A DNA stretch of 64,000 nt, from the NCBI GenBank assembly GCA_963971535.1, contig OZ020591.1, positions 20,105,790 through 20,169,789 on the forward strand, given 5' to 3'. The notes under the pieces are model-generated. The model searched no databases. It saw only the letters and a program-made list of their open reading frames with translations, and was not told where the DNA came from. Position 1 is the first letter of the stretch, and every line of letters begins with the position of its first letter. Source of the stretch: Notolepis coatsorum. Lineage: Eukaryota > Chordata > Actinopteri > Aulopiformes > Paralepididae. The translations under genes were made by a program, and so were the position numbers. This document shows positions 40,684 to 49,877 of this stretch, piece by piece.

Positions 40684-41868
40684 TCAACATTCAGCAGGTT
40701 GATCTGCCGGAATTGATCGATGTTTGAGGCATCCTTCTCCTTGGGGATTACCACTCCCCCTGCTCTTCGCCGCGCTTTTGGGATGGTTTGCTTTGTCCAC
40801 ATCACCTTCATTTGCCTCCACAGATAGCGTAAGATATTTTGGGGAGTTTTTATACAGCCGGTATGGAACTCCATTTGGTCCTGGAGCTGAAGCTGCCCTT
40901 GCCTTCCTCACTGCTTCCTCAACCTCCCTCCACCTTGGAGGACAGTCATCCAGCTGGTGTTCTGGTTGAGGAATTGGTGGCATGTCTGGTGGTAGTTCCC
41001 TCTGTTCATATCTTTTGCTGTCTGTGTGAGTTGTTTTCAGATGGTCCTCAAACTCCCTCTTTGGCACCTTAAGTGACCCGCTCTTTTCCTTTGTGAAGAG
41101 TCCTTTCACAAATCTGAAGGGATCCTTGTAGAAGGATGTTCTCGCTCTTTCCTTCCTCTTGCGTCGAGTCCTGAGGTTTTCAGCTCTCCGCAGTCTTCCC
41201 AGGCGTCCCTTCAGGTCTGTTTGCAGGAGGTCGATGCCCACTCTTTCCTCCAATGAGGCTCTCTTCCATTGCTTCCTCAAGTCCTTTCTTTCTTTGACAA
41301 GGCGCTGGATTTCTTGCTGCCTTCTGGACTTGGGAGGGGTTGTTGGTGTCATGTCCTTCTTTCCTGTCTCTTTTGTTCCGAACCGTTCTGCTCCATAGAA
41401 GTAGATCAGATCGCCCATTTTATCCAGTTTCTTTTCCACTGTTCCTTTGATTTCGTCCAGGATTTTGATCAGGTCTGCATCGATTGTCGCCCACTCTTTC
41501 TTGCTGCTGGACTTTGGCCACTTGACATGAGGTCTGTGGCCTTGCATGTTCTTCTCCAAAGAAGGTTGCAAGTGACTTGGTTCCAAGTTCTCTGATGTGC
41601 TTGAATTACCTTCAGCCACTGGGGTACTGATGCTCGGTGGACTGTGGGTTAAATCCTGCCACTGAGCTTCACTCGCCTGACTTGACCTTTCTCTCAGAAG
41701 ATAATGGTCAATGCGAGGTCCCGGCCTCACTTTCTTCAAGCACTTCATCCGCCCTTGATGTATTCGTAGGCCTCTGATGGATGTTACCTTGGACCAGCCA
41801 CAGCTACATACTCTGTGCTCCTGTCCTTCAGTTGATGTGCCGATTATCTGGTTCATCGTCATGTTCAT
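40684..41868 (-). CDS. N-terminal part of the Hero-like LINE protein
   Basis: 394 residues. Residues 21-43 form a zinc-finger-like C-C-H-C pattern (CSCGWSKVTSIRGLRIHQGR, then MKC), which in R2-type proteins binds target DNA. A basic, charged linker follows, then the first RT segment with APGPNGVPYRLYK near residue 330. After about 40850 this frame departs from RT sequence; the correct continuation is in another minus frame (40572-40874: IPKARRRAGGVVIPKEKDAS and onward). So it is a frameshifted half-protein. Upstream codons stay open back to a TAA but contain no Met, so the Met at 41868 is the best start. Confidence 0.75.
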   Translation of the reverse strand: MNMTMNQIIGTSTEGQEHRVCSCGWSKVTSIRGLRIHQGRMKCLKKVRPGPRIDHYLLRERSSQASEAQWQDLTHSPPSISTPVAEGNSSTSENLEPSHLQPSLEKNMQGHRPHVKWPKSSSKKEWATIDADLIKILDEIKGTVEKKLDKMGDLIYFYGAERFGTKETGKKDMTPTTPPKSRRQQEIQRLVKERKDLRKQWKRASLEERVGIDLLQTDLKGRLGRLRRAENLRTRRKRKERARTSFYKDPFRFVKGLFTKEKSGSLKVPKREFEDHLKTTHTDSKRYEQRELPPDMPPIPQPEHQLDDCPPRWREVEEAVRKARAASAPGPNGVPYRLYKNSPKYLTLSVEANEGDVDKANHPKSAAKSRGSGNPQGEGCLKHRSIPADQPAEC

Positions 41869-43044
41869 TCCAGGGTCAGTTACTGGGTGGTCAGCCGATG
41901 AGTCATCTTCCGCCCCTGCTCTCGCAGACTCTAGGGGTGTTTTTCTCTTTAGACTTTTCGTAGCAATGAGGGGTGTCTTTTGTGCACTTAATTAAGTGAC
42001 AGAGCCTGCCATCATGGATAGCTAGTCCATGACAGCCCCGTTGGGGTCTTTCCTTCCTGTCAGCTGTCTTTCCAAGCCGTCACATGGTCTTTCCCTTGTT
42101 GTCAGCTGCACTTTCACAGCAGTGACTGGATTTCTCCAGCTTATCAGTTGAGTTTATAGGACTAGATATTACAATCCCTTAGATAATCAGCACTTTTTAT
42201 TGAATGGGGTAGTGGTAAAAGCTTCACTGGGGTCTTCAGGTGAGCACCCTCCTTCATTGGTGTTTCGTTGACAGGCCCACGACACCTCCGAAGGGCTCAA
42301 CGGCAACACCTGGTGTCCCAGGTGTGCCCCCCTCTGCTTTTACCCCTCGATGGTCATTTTGCAGTCCAGTTGGGGTCCTTTCTCTTAATCCATAGCCATC
42401 TGCTGCTTCGTTCGGCAGCCTCTGACAGTGTTTTGACAGCTTGTCGGAACGCCTGTCCTCGCACTCCCATCCCCTTAAGAAGCTTGGTTGTGGACATGGC
42501 AACAAATCCTCTAGATCCGACCTCAACCGGAAGCACCTGGGCACGCCAGCCGCGTTGTTCTGCCTCGGCTGCTATGTCGGAGTACTTCAGTCGTTTACAT
42601 TCATATGCTTCACCAACTGCAGCCTCCCATGGTACAGTTAGTTCCACAATGAATACAGACTTCTGGGAGGTTGACCACAAGACCAGGTCCAGCCTGAGGT
42701 TAGTTGTAATGATCTCAGGCGGAAAGATTAGTTTCTGGTCCAAGTCAACCTGCATTCTCCAGTCCCGGGCAGTGTCCAGGAGGGTTGCCTCCACTCTTGC
42801 AGATGGCTTTGCTGGAAGCTGTCCTGCTCTTACAAAAGAAGTGGTGTTTGAGTGTCTAGGCCAGGGGTGGCCAACCCGCGGCTCGCGAGCCGCATGCGGC
42901 TCTTTGCCCGTCAATGTGCGGCTCTTCCATCCATAAAAAAAAAATAAAAAAAAAAAAAAAAAAAAAGGACGTAGAATAAACATTTACAATTTTTTTTTAA
43001 ATGGTCCATTTGCATGTTCTTGGTATCTGAATCTAGGGACATAT

Positions 43045-43258
43045 ATGGATCAGTGTCAGAAATAGTGTGTCTGTTACTAGGCTTGAGTAAATTGTAATGA
43101 ACCAAAGGAGAATATCAATTCTATTTAAATTTTTTTTTATCTTTGACTGTAAATAACACCATGCTAAAATTGACCAGACCTGAAAAATCTAAGCAAATGA
43201 ATAAAGGGAAGATGAATAAACAGAAGGTTTTGTAGATACAGTACTGAATTCTGCCATC
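43045..43258. repeat. ~210-bp dispersed repeat, copy 1
   Basis: Shares GTGTCTGTTACTAGGCTTGA, ACCAGACCTGAAAAATCTAA and GTAGATACAGTACTGAATTC with 47868-48061, in the same orientation. Confidence 0.85.
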
Positions 43259-43683
43259 TTTTTTATAATGTAAATTTCTCCACCATTTTCATCATATTGC
43301 AACACCGTTTTTTGCAAGACGTTCACAGAAAGGTAGAGAAACTAACTGCGTTCTGTTTTATGGCAATAACGTTCAGGTTTGTGGGAGATAATCCCAAAAA
43401 ATAAGAGAAATTAAAAAGTAAATCCAGAAGTCAGATGATTGACAGGGGCTGGTGTGAGCTGGGTAGGGTAGTTTTTCGAAATTTGAAAGCCCTGAGTCTC
43501 TTCCTTCAAAAGACTACACTCACTTTTGGCTGTGCCACTTCCTCCTGTCAATATGCGCCGGTTTCCGACTCAATGCCCTGAGATTTCTATAATCTTATAT
43601 TTCACTAATAACAGTTAAAATAATTGGTAAACAAACATAATGCTGAAAATATACACTTTTACTGTATATCTCGGGCTTAAGAG

Positions 43684-44400
43684 GTTAACCCTGTGAGGCC
43701 CAAATTAAAAAGAAATTAGCAACTTCAGAGGCCAGAGGGTGGGACATATAAACACATTTACTATCAAATAGCATTGTGAGGCTGAACAACAGGACCAATT
43801 GACTATACATGTGCTTAAAGGGGAACTATCTTATAAATGGCTTTTTTCAGTGTTTACCATTGTTTCTTAGCTATGTGGACTTATATTAATAGGATATATG
43901 TCTCTAATTCTCATATTGGCGAATTCTTCCAATTCTCCTCTCACAATATTCACCCTCACTGAACTGAGTCATCTGAAAATGTGCATATCTGTGATGTCAG
44001 AGATTTCTCAGCTGCATAATAATGTGGCAGTTGATGTGGCAGTTGGCACCAGGCCACACAGTGGTTGGAGCCCAGCCTCAAAACGGCTTAAGATCTTGAG
44101 GTAGAAAAATGCGGTTTTTAGTACTTGATTAGAAATACAAAACAATGCATTTTTTTGGAAAAAAACCTAGGTGTTCCATAGACTCACAGGAATTGTGTAA
44201 AAGTGCCCAAATAGTGAAAGAAATAGTAAAATAGTTCCCCTTTAACATTTTTTAAATAAACATTATTTTTTTAAATGGCTAAAAGTGATTTTGTAATTTT
44301 GCAACCGTGGGTCTCACAGGGTACTTTTAACCCTGTGAGGCCCAAATAAAAAAGACATTAGCAACTTCAGAGGCCAGAGGGTGAGACCTATAAACACATG
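43684..44400. repeat. Direct repeats of ~75 bp around the TTAA MITE
   Basis: TTAACCCTGTGAGGCCCAAA...AACTTCAGAGGCCAGAGGGT occurs at about 43684-43755 and again at 44327-44400, on either side of the MITE at 43819-44241. Confidence 0.8.
43819..44241. mobile_element. TTAA-type MITE, 423 bp
   Basis: TTAA at 43815-43818 and 44242-44245. The ends are AGGGGAACTAT and its exact reverse complement. No coding capacity. The TIR differs from the other TTAA elements in the window, so it is a separate family. Confidence 0.8.
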
Positions 44401-44859
44401 AAGGGTGCCGTGACTGAAAAAAAAGGTTGAGAAACGCTGGTATATGGTGTGGCTCTTTGTGGTACCACAGTAATTTTTTTTGGCTCTTAGTCTCTGACTG
44501 GTTGGCCACCCCTGGTCTAGGCATTGGGGGAGGGAGGGCATTGTTGGTAGTTCTCCTTCCTTCCAGGGTGATTGCCAGTTGTCTTAGGACCTGGTTGTGT
44601 CTCCAGGTGTAGCGCCCTTGGGACAAACTGGTTTTGCAGCCGGTGAGGATGTGCCTCAGTGTTGTAGGGGTTTGGCAAAGCGCACAAGAAGGATCTTCTC
44701 CAAACCACTGGTTTAGGTATATATATACTAATTACAACAAGACATTCATTAATTGCATTGTACTGTTCACGTGTGGTGCCGGCATCCTCAACTATCCGCA
44801 ACAACATCAGAGAGCATCAGGTGCAGACCTCTTCTGTCACGAGTCTATTAACTAAATTT

Positions 44860-45260
44860 AGAATGCATGTGGCCGTTAACATTCCAGACTGCAGGCAGTA
44901 ACCAATCACGCCGCATCATCAAACTAACCGATGCCAGTCTGGTCTTCAAAATCCTCCATGGTCTAGCCCCACCCCCACTTTCCGATTTTTCACCTCCAGG
45001 TTCGCGTGTAGTCTTTTACCAACAAACTTGCAGTTCCGCGTTCGGGTTCAGAACTGTTGTACCGGGTGGCGTCTATTCGAATCCTAACGCTAATTTCCAT
45101 TAAGGACAAGTACATTTAGCAAATCAGCCCTCTCCGTGAGAGCTGCCAAGACCTGGAACTCCATTCCAAATTACATGCCACCTGGGCATAACACTGGATC
45201 ACCTGAGGCCAAGGGCTTGCTCTACGAGGGCATGATGAGACTGAGTCAGAGTTAATCAAA
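44860..45260 (+). mobile_element. LINE C-terminal relic
   Basis: Blocks read KLTDASLVFKILHGLAPPPL and later KSALSVRAAKTWNSIP, the usual C-terminal style of a Jockey-group LINE. The reading shifts between them, and an unrelated stretch may lie between. Confidence 0.5.
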
Positions 45261-45330
45261 CCGTGGAAACTTTTTAGAGCTACTATGTACATTGTTTTCA
45301 AAGCATGATGAGATCCAAATTACGGAAAAC

Positions 45331-45411
45331 GTTTCCTTCATTGCCGTCGGCACCGCAACTTGTGAACAGCCTTTCCCAATGTTGCATTAAGGTAAGACAA
45401 TGGTTAATCAT
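45331..45411 (+). pseudogene. Possible hAT transposase C-terminal relic
   Basis: Reads SFIAVGTATCEQPFPMLH, stop, GKTMVN. It resembles the hAT dimerisation segment (A-x-C/A-E-R-x-F-S-x-L-x-x-I-K). Very short, with a stop, so only suggestive. Confidence 0.35.
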
Positions 45412-45862
45412 ATTGGATGCCTTCATTTGAACAATTAATTTGCACTATATGAAATGAGTGGGGCTCGCTGTAGTAGCCTAGTAGACGTGGGTGTGTGTAT
45501 TGTATGACATCAGAACCTGGACAGCACCGTTTGCGTGCAAGCAAAAAAGAAAAAGGGAAAATTTTGCGCAAGTCCTGTCTCTTCTATAGCCTACCCTAAT
45601 GTCCAGCTCACCCGCCGCCTATGGCAAGCAGCGTCTGATGGCCGGATCTGTCGGCACTGGAGTATACAGTAGCTGTTACATCTAGACATATTGCCACCCT
45701 ATAACCTTTCAGTCTGCCCAGCACCAAGACAACTGTTGGCATTGCAGCCTTGATGCTGCTTGTTAATCCTGTTGTGGCCTATAGCTGAAAGGCAAAGGAT
45801 GAAAGACATGTTACCTTTTTCTGTTGATTTGGTCATATCTGTCTGTCATAGTAGTTACCTCT
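45412..45862. other. No gene seen
   Basis: Unassigned sequence without repeats or convincing frames. Confidence 0.45.
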
Positions 45863-45870
45863 GTGCCCAT

Positions 45871-46525
45871 TAGGGTGGTCCTTAAATTGAAAGTTGGAAA
45901 GTCTAAGCTCCAACCTCTAGAATCCGTTATAGTAGTCAAGAAAACTCTCCTGGTGAATGTTTTCCTCAATCTGAAAACATTTACCGCTCCCTCCTCAACC
46001 TACGAGTTTCACCCTGAGGATCCCAGAGTAGAGTGGGCCATACTTTTGTGGCAACATGAATTTGAAGGAAATCTTAATATGAGGGGTGTGTAAAATGTAT
46101 GTTTTCTTATGGGGAATTCAAATATTGGCTTATTTATCGGATGGGATAACTCTAACCTACATCATTTTGTATTTCAAAATGGCCAATTTAAAAATGTTTA
46201 ACCCCTTGGTCAGACATGAATCTGAAGGAAATCCCATCATGATGCAAGGTGTCTAAATTATGTGTGTCCTAATGGGAACTTAAATTATGAGTTAATTTTG
46301 GGGATAGGATAACTAACCTACATAATCTTGTATTTCTAAAAGGTATGGCCCGCTCTACTCTGGGATCCTCAGGGTGAAACTTGAAGGTTGATGAGGGAGC
46401 GATAAATGTTGTCAGATTGAGGATAAAATTTACCAGGAGTTTTCTTGACTACCATAATGGATTATGGAGGTTGGAGCCTAAAATAAATGATATTGAAAAT
46501 TAACCCATCACGAAGGACCACCCTA
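45871..46525. mobile_element. Foldback hAT-type MITE, 655 bp
   Basis: The ends are TAGGGTGGTCC and its reverse complement. The flanks are GTGCCCAT (45863-45870) and GTGCTCAT (46526-46533), an 8-bp duplication with one mismatch. The inner arms are long: TTTCACCCTGAGGATCCCAG near 46008 matches its complement near 46360. The frame at 45824-46093 is incidental. Confidence 0.8.
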
Positions 46526-46533
46526 GTGCTCAT

Positions 46534-47856
46534 TAGGGGTGTAACAGTACACATATCCGTACCGAACCGTTTCAGTACTGGACCTTCGGTTCAGTATGCG
46601 CTGTGTACCGAACGAATGCAACGGTATGTTCGTGCAGAACTTTTTTTTGTGTGCAGAATTTTATTAAAAACTCCAAGTTCACCCCTTCCCAAAATATAAC
46701 TTGCGCAAAGGGCCGGATGTTCGTTCAGCCCACGCACAACACAGAGATTACCTCTAATTTAGCATAGCCTCATAGTGTGGCGAATGCACACACACACACG
46801 TACACACACACCCACACACCCTCTCTCTCATTGAGAAGGGGCTGTCTCTCGGAGATCAAATTAATGATAGTTTGCGGCATATAAAACGGACATTCATAGA
46901 CAGCAACGCGCCTCCAAACAAGGTGTGATAAACATGAATTTATATATTTTCCTTGACATGAAACAGGAAATAGTATTTACCATTAGGGACCTTCATGATG
47001 CTTCTTTCTCTATTCAATAACGTTTTACCCTGAGGGATGGTGGTCGCGGTTGTAGTTGTATTCAGTTCAATGACAAGTCGATTATTAATTTGAATAATTA
47101 TAGAATATTCATTGACAGCCCTACTTAACAGTTACTGCATCACCCCTGAGGGAAACATGGAAAGCCAAATAAATAAACTTAAACTTTCCCCCACTGTACC
47201 GAGGTAGCTTCCGGTATCGGGAGAAATGTAATTGAACAAAAGGCTGGGAAATAATTAGGTTGACTATCCCTTTAACACATTGACCGCCAGCAGCAGGGGG
47301 CGCCGATCCCCCTTCAGCGCCAGGTCTTTATTTCAATGGATATAGTTTTAGACTGCAAAATTTGCGAGTGCTTAAAATATATCTTATATTATATCTATGG
47401 GTCTAATAACGCTGTCGACTGTCAGTGAGTTGCTTCCAGTCAACATGCCCAAAACAGATTGTTTTTTCATCCGTACATTTCCGTTTTATACCGTTTTGAA
47501 TAGATTATGGTTTGGGTGCTTTTGAGTAATTCCAGGAAAAAGACGAGAAAAAGGCATTTTAGTGTAATCACGTTGTAATTTTTCGGCTGATTATCTAATC
47601 ATCCTGAAATCAACGCTAGATTATCATTATTATATCTCGTCGTGCATACATGAAATGGCCCTCGTAGAAAAAAAAATTCTCTTTACAGCTACATAGAGCT
47701 ATCAGAGGTAGCTTCCGGTATCGGGAGAAATGTAATTGAACAAAAGGCTGGGAAATAATTAAGTCGACTATCCCTGTACCGAAAACCTTACTGAACCTTG
47801 ACTTCAAAACCGAGGTACGTACCGTACCGTGGTTTTTGTGTACCGTTACACCCCTA
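46534..47856. mobile_element. hAT-like element with TAGGGGTGTAAC ends
   Basis: The left end is TAGGGGTGTAACAGTACAC and the right end the reverse complement of TAGGGGTGTAACGGTACAC. This is the same outer end as the MITE at 1279-1566. It abuts the previous MITE's target duplication. The 8 bp to its right (ATTCCCAG) do not match those to its left, so one flank has changed. The interior holds a TTAA-type relic and a 75-bp direct duplication. Confidence 0.7.
47277..47690. mobile_element. TTAA-type MITE relic
   Basis: TTAA (47273-47276) is followed by CACATTGACCGCCAGCAG, close to other TTAA ends in the window. The interior GATTGTTTTTTCATCCGTAC and TTCCGTTTTATACCGT match 9741-10240 and 19916-24610. 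The right end is not clear. GAGGTAGCTTCCGGTATCGG plus about 55 bp more occurs on both sides (47201 and 47708). Confidence 0.55.
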
Positions 47857-47867
47857 ATTCCCAGTGT

Positions 47868-48061
47868 CAGAAATACTGTGTCTGTTACTAGGCTTGAGTA
47901 AATTGTAATGAACCAAATGAGAATATCAATAATTTTTTTTTAGCTTTGACTGTGAATAACACCATGCTCAAATTGACCAGACCTGAAAAATCTAAGCAAA
48001 TTAATAGATGGAAGATGATTAAACAGAAGGTTTTGTAGATACAGTACTGAATTCTGCCATC
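47868..48061. repeat. ~210-bp dispersed repeat, copy 2
   Basis: Partner of 43045-43258. This copy starts immediately after the hAT-like end at 47856. Confidence 0.85.
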
Positions 48062-48475
48062 CGGACACATGCTATTTGAAATATGATTATAGAATAATAG
48101 AATATCAGGCATAAAATGGTTATGCGATAAAAATGCGGTTAATTAGATTAATTAATTACAAATCCTGTAATTAATTAGATAAAAAAATGTAATCGCCTGA
48201 CAGCACAACTAAATATATATGTTTTAATAAATTATCTGCATTTTAAACTATTAACGCCGACTCATTCCTTCAGTCCACTCAAAAGTATGCTAATATTCCT
48301 GTTGTTTATGATATTAATTGAAAATTGCATATGAGAGTATTATATCGTAATAATAACACATGGTGATATACAAAAAAGCTATACTTTTTGGCTGGTAAAA
48401 AATCTGCCTGGCTGGTAGTTTCTTGAATCTACCAGCCACCTTGGCTGGTAAGCCAAAAAGTACATTTAGTTCCCT
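48062..48475. mobile_element. AT-rich stretch ending in a hAT-type right end
   Basis: GCCAAAAAGTACATTTAGTT plus CCCTG at 48452-48475 matches the right end of the hAT element at 55202-56251, preceded by similar CTACCAGCCACCTTGGCTGG hairpin-like sequence. The left end was not found, so this is a truncated member. Confidence 0.5.
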
Positions 48476-48503
48476 GTATGTACGTGGCTGTAGGGTAGAT
48501 ACC

Positions 48504-49279
48504 ACACCATGGTGTATATAGAGCAGTGATGGTAAGGTCTGGTAGATACATGGTGTATATATAGAACAGTGATGGTAGGGTCTGGTAGATACATGGTGTA
48601 TATAGAGCAGTGATGGTAGGGTCTGGTAGATACATGGTGTATATAGAGCAGTGATGGTAGGGTCTGGTAGATACATGGTGTATATAGAGCAGTGATGGTA
48701 GATACATGGTGTATATAGAGCAGTGATGGTAGGGTCTGGTAGATACATGGTGTATATAGAGCAGTGCTGGTAAGGTCTGGTAGATACATGGTGTATATAG
48801 AGCAGTGATGGTAGGGTCTGGTAGATACATGGTGTATATAGAGCAGTGATGGTAGGGTCTGGTAGATACATGGTGTATATAGAGCAGTGATGGTAGGGTC
48901 TGGTAGATACATGGTGTATATAGAGCAGTGATGGTAGGGTCTGGTAGATACATGGTGTATATAGAGCAGTGATGGTAAGGTCTGGTAGATACATGGTGTA
49001 TATAGAGCAGTGATGGTAGGGTCTGGTAGATACATGGTGTATATAGAGCAGTGATGGTAGGGTCTGGTAGATACATGGTGTATATAGAGCAGTGATGGTA
49101 GGGTCTGGTAGATACATGGTGTATATAGAGCAGTGATGGTAGGGTCTGGTAGATACATGGTGTATATAGAGCAGTGACGGTAGGGTCTGGTAGATACATG
49201 GTGTATATAGAGCAGTGACGGTAGGGTCTGGTAGATACATGGTGTATATAGAGCAGTGACGGTAGGGTCTGGTAGATAA
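48504..49279. repeat. 41-bp minisatellite, about 19 copies
   Basis: A unit with TAGATACATGGTGTATATAG and AGCAGTGATGGTAGGGTCTG recurs every 41 bp with very few changes. Since 41 is not a multiple of three and the unit lacks minus-strand stops, all three minus frames stay open for 277-348 residues with the same 41-residue peptide cycle. None is a gene. Confidence 0.95.
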
Positions 49280-49501
49280 CACACCATGGTGTAAACCACC
49301 CGAAAAAGAGAAAGATCAGGGCTGCATTCGACCGTGGAACTACATTCCAGGGAACATAGTTGAATGCACAGCTCCTACAGGGACCGGATCTTAGCAGCAC
49401 ACTGATCGGAGCCAGGACAGTTTCAGTAGGATACAGTGCATCCGGAAAGTATTCATACCCCTTCATTTTTCCCACATTTTGTTATGTTACAGCCTTATTC
49501 C

Positions 49502-49702
49502 TATATCGCCTGGCCTTCCCTGACTCACTTTGACTCTTGCCGTACTTGTTGACGTGTTGTTCGGTTTTCCTTTTGTCTATCCGTTGATTTAAAAAAAAAA
49601 TTATATATACTTTTCTTTGTTCTTAGCTTAGCTATGTGAAGCACTTTGGTTGACAAGCGTCATGTTTAAACGTGCTATATAAATAACTTTGATTGATTGA
49701 TT
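49502..49702 (+). mobile_element. LINE 3' tail inserted in Tc1
   Basis: GAAGCACTTTGGTTGACAAG, TAAACGTGCTATATAAATAA and a TTGATTGATTGA end, a standard fish LINE tail. TTCC occurs on both sides. Without it the Tc1 sequence would read continuously. Confidence 0.7.
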
Positions 49703-49877
49703 CCAAAATGGATTAAATATTTGTCTATCTCAAAATTCTACACACAATACCCAATAATGACAAAGTGAAAAAGGTTTTTTAGAATTGTTTGCACATTTAT
49801 AAAAAATGTGTAAAGAATAAACATATAAATACATAAGTATTTACACCCTTTACTCAATACTTTGTTGAAGCACCTTT

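Larger units (their letters stand above)
38306..42145 (-). mobile_element. Hero/R2-like LINE, near full length
   Basis: About 3.84 kb on the minus strand. It carries an N-terminal zinc finger, an RT, a zinc knuckle and a C-terminal restriction-like endonuclease, the order used by the R2/Hero/NeSL group. The 3' UTR (38306-38516) is repeated just upstream of its 5' end by a second copy (42146 on), so the copies lie head to tail. A 5' UTR of about 270 bp precedes the first Met at 41868. One frameshift (near 40850) and one in-frame TGA (40572-40574) inactivate it. Low divergence from the second copy suggests moderate youth. Confidence 0.85.
42862..44514. mobile_element. hAT element, 1653 bp, 8-bp TSD GTCTAGGC
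   Basis: The ends are CAGGGGTGGCCAACC and its reverse complement. GTCTAGGC lies at 42854-42861 and 44515-44522. Subterminal GGCTCTTTG/GCGGCTC words are typical of this hAT type. No transposase. It contains the TTAA MITE at 43819-44241 and a repeat shared with 47868-48061. Confidence 0.88.
42146..44719 (-). mobile_element. Hero-like LINE, second copy (3' end only), opened by a hAT element
   Basis: 42146-42861 and 44523-44719 match 38309-39020 and 39021-39220 of the first copy with a few percent difference. The frame at 42354-42850 encodes the same endonuclease domain (RLDLVLW, VFIVELTVPWE). It is 5'-truncated at 44719. A 1.65-kb hAT element splits it at 42862-44514. Confidence 0.85.

Noticed and set aside
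48314-49475. Three overlapping long minus-strand open frames (277-348 residues)
   Set aside because: They are the same 41-bp minisatellite read in three frames; the peptides are cyclic permutations with no independent content.
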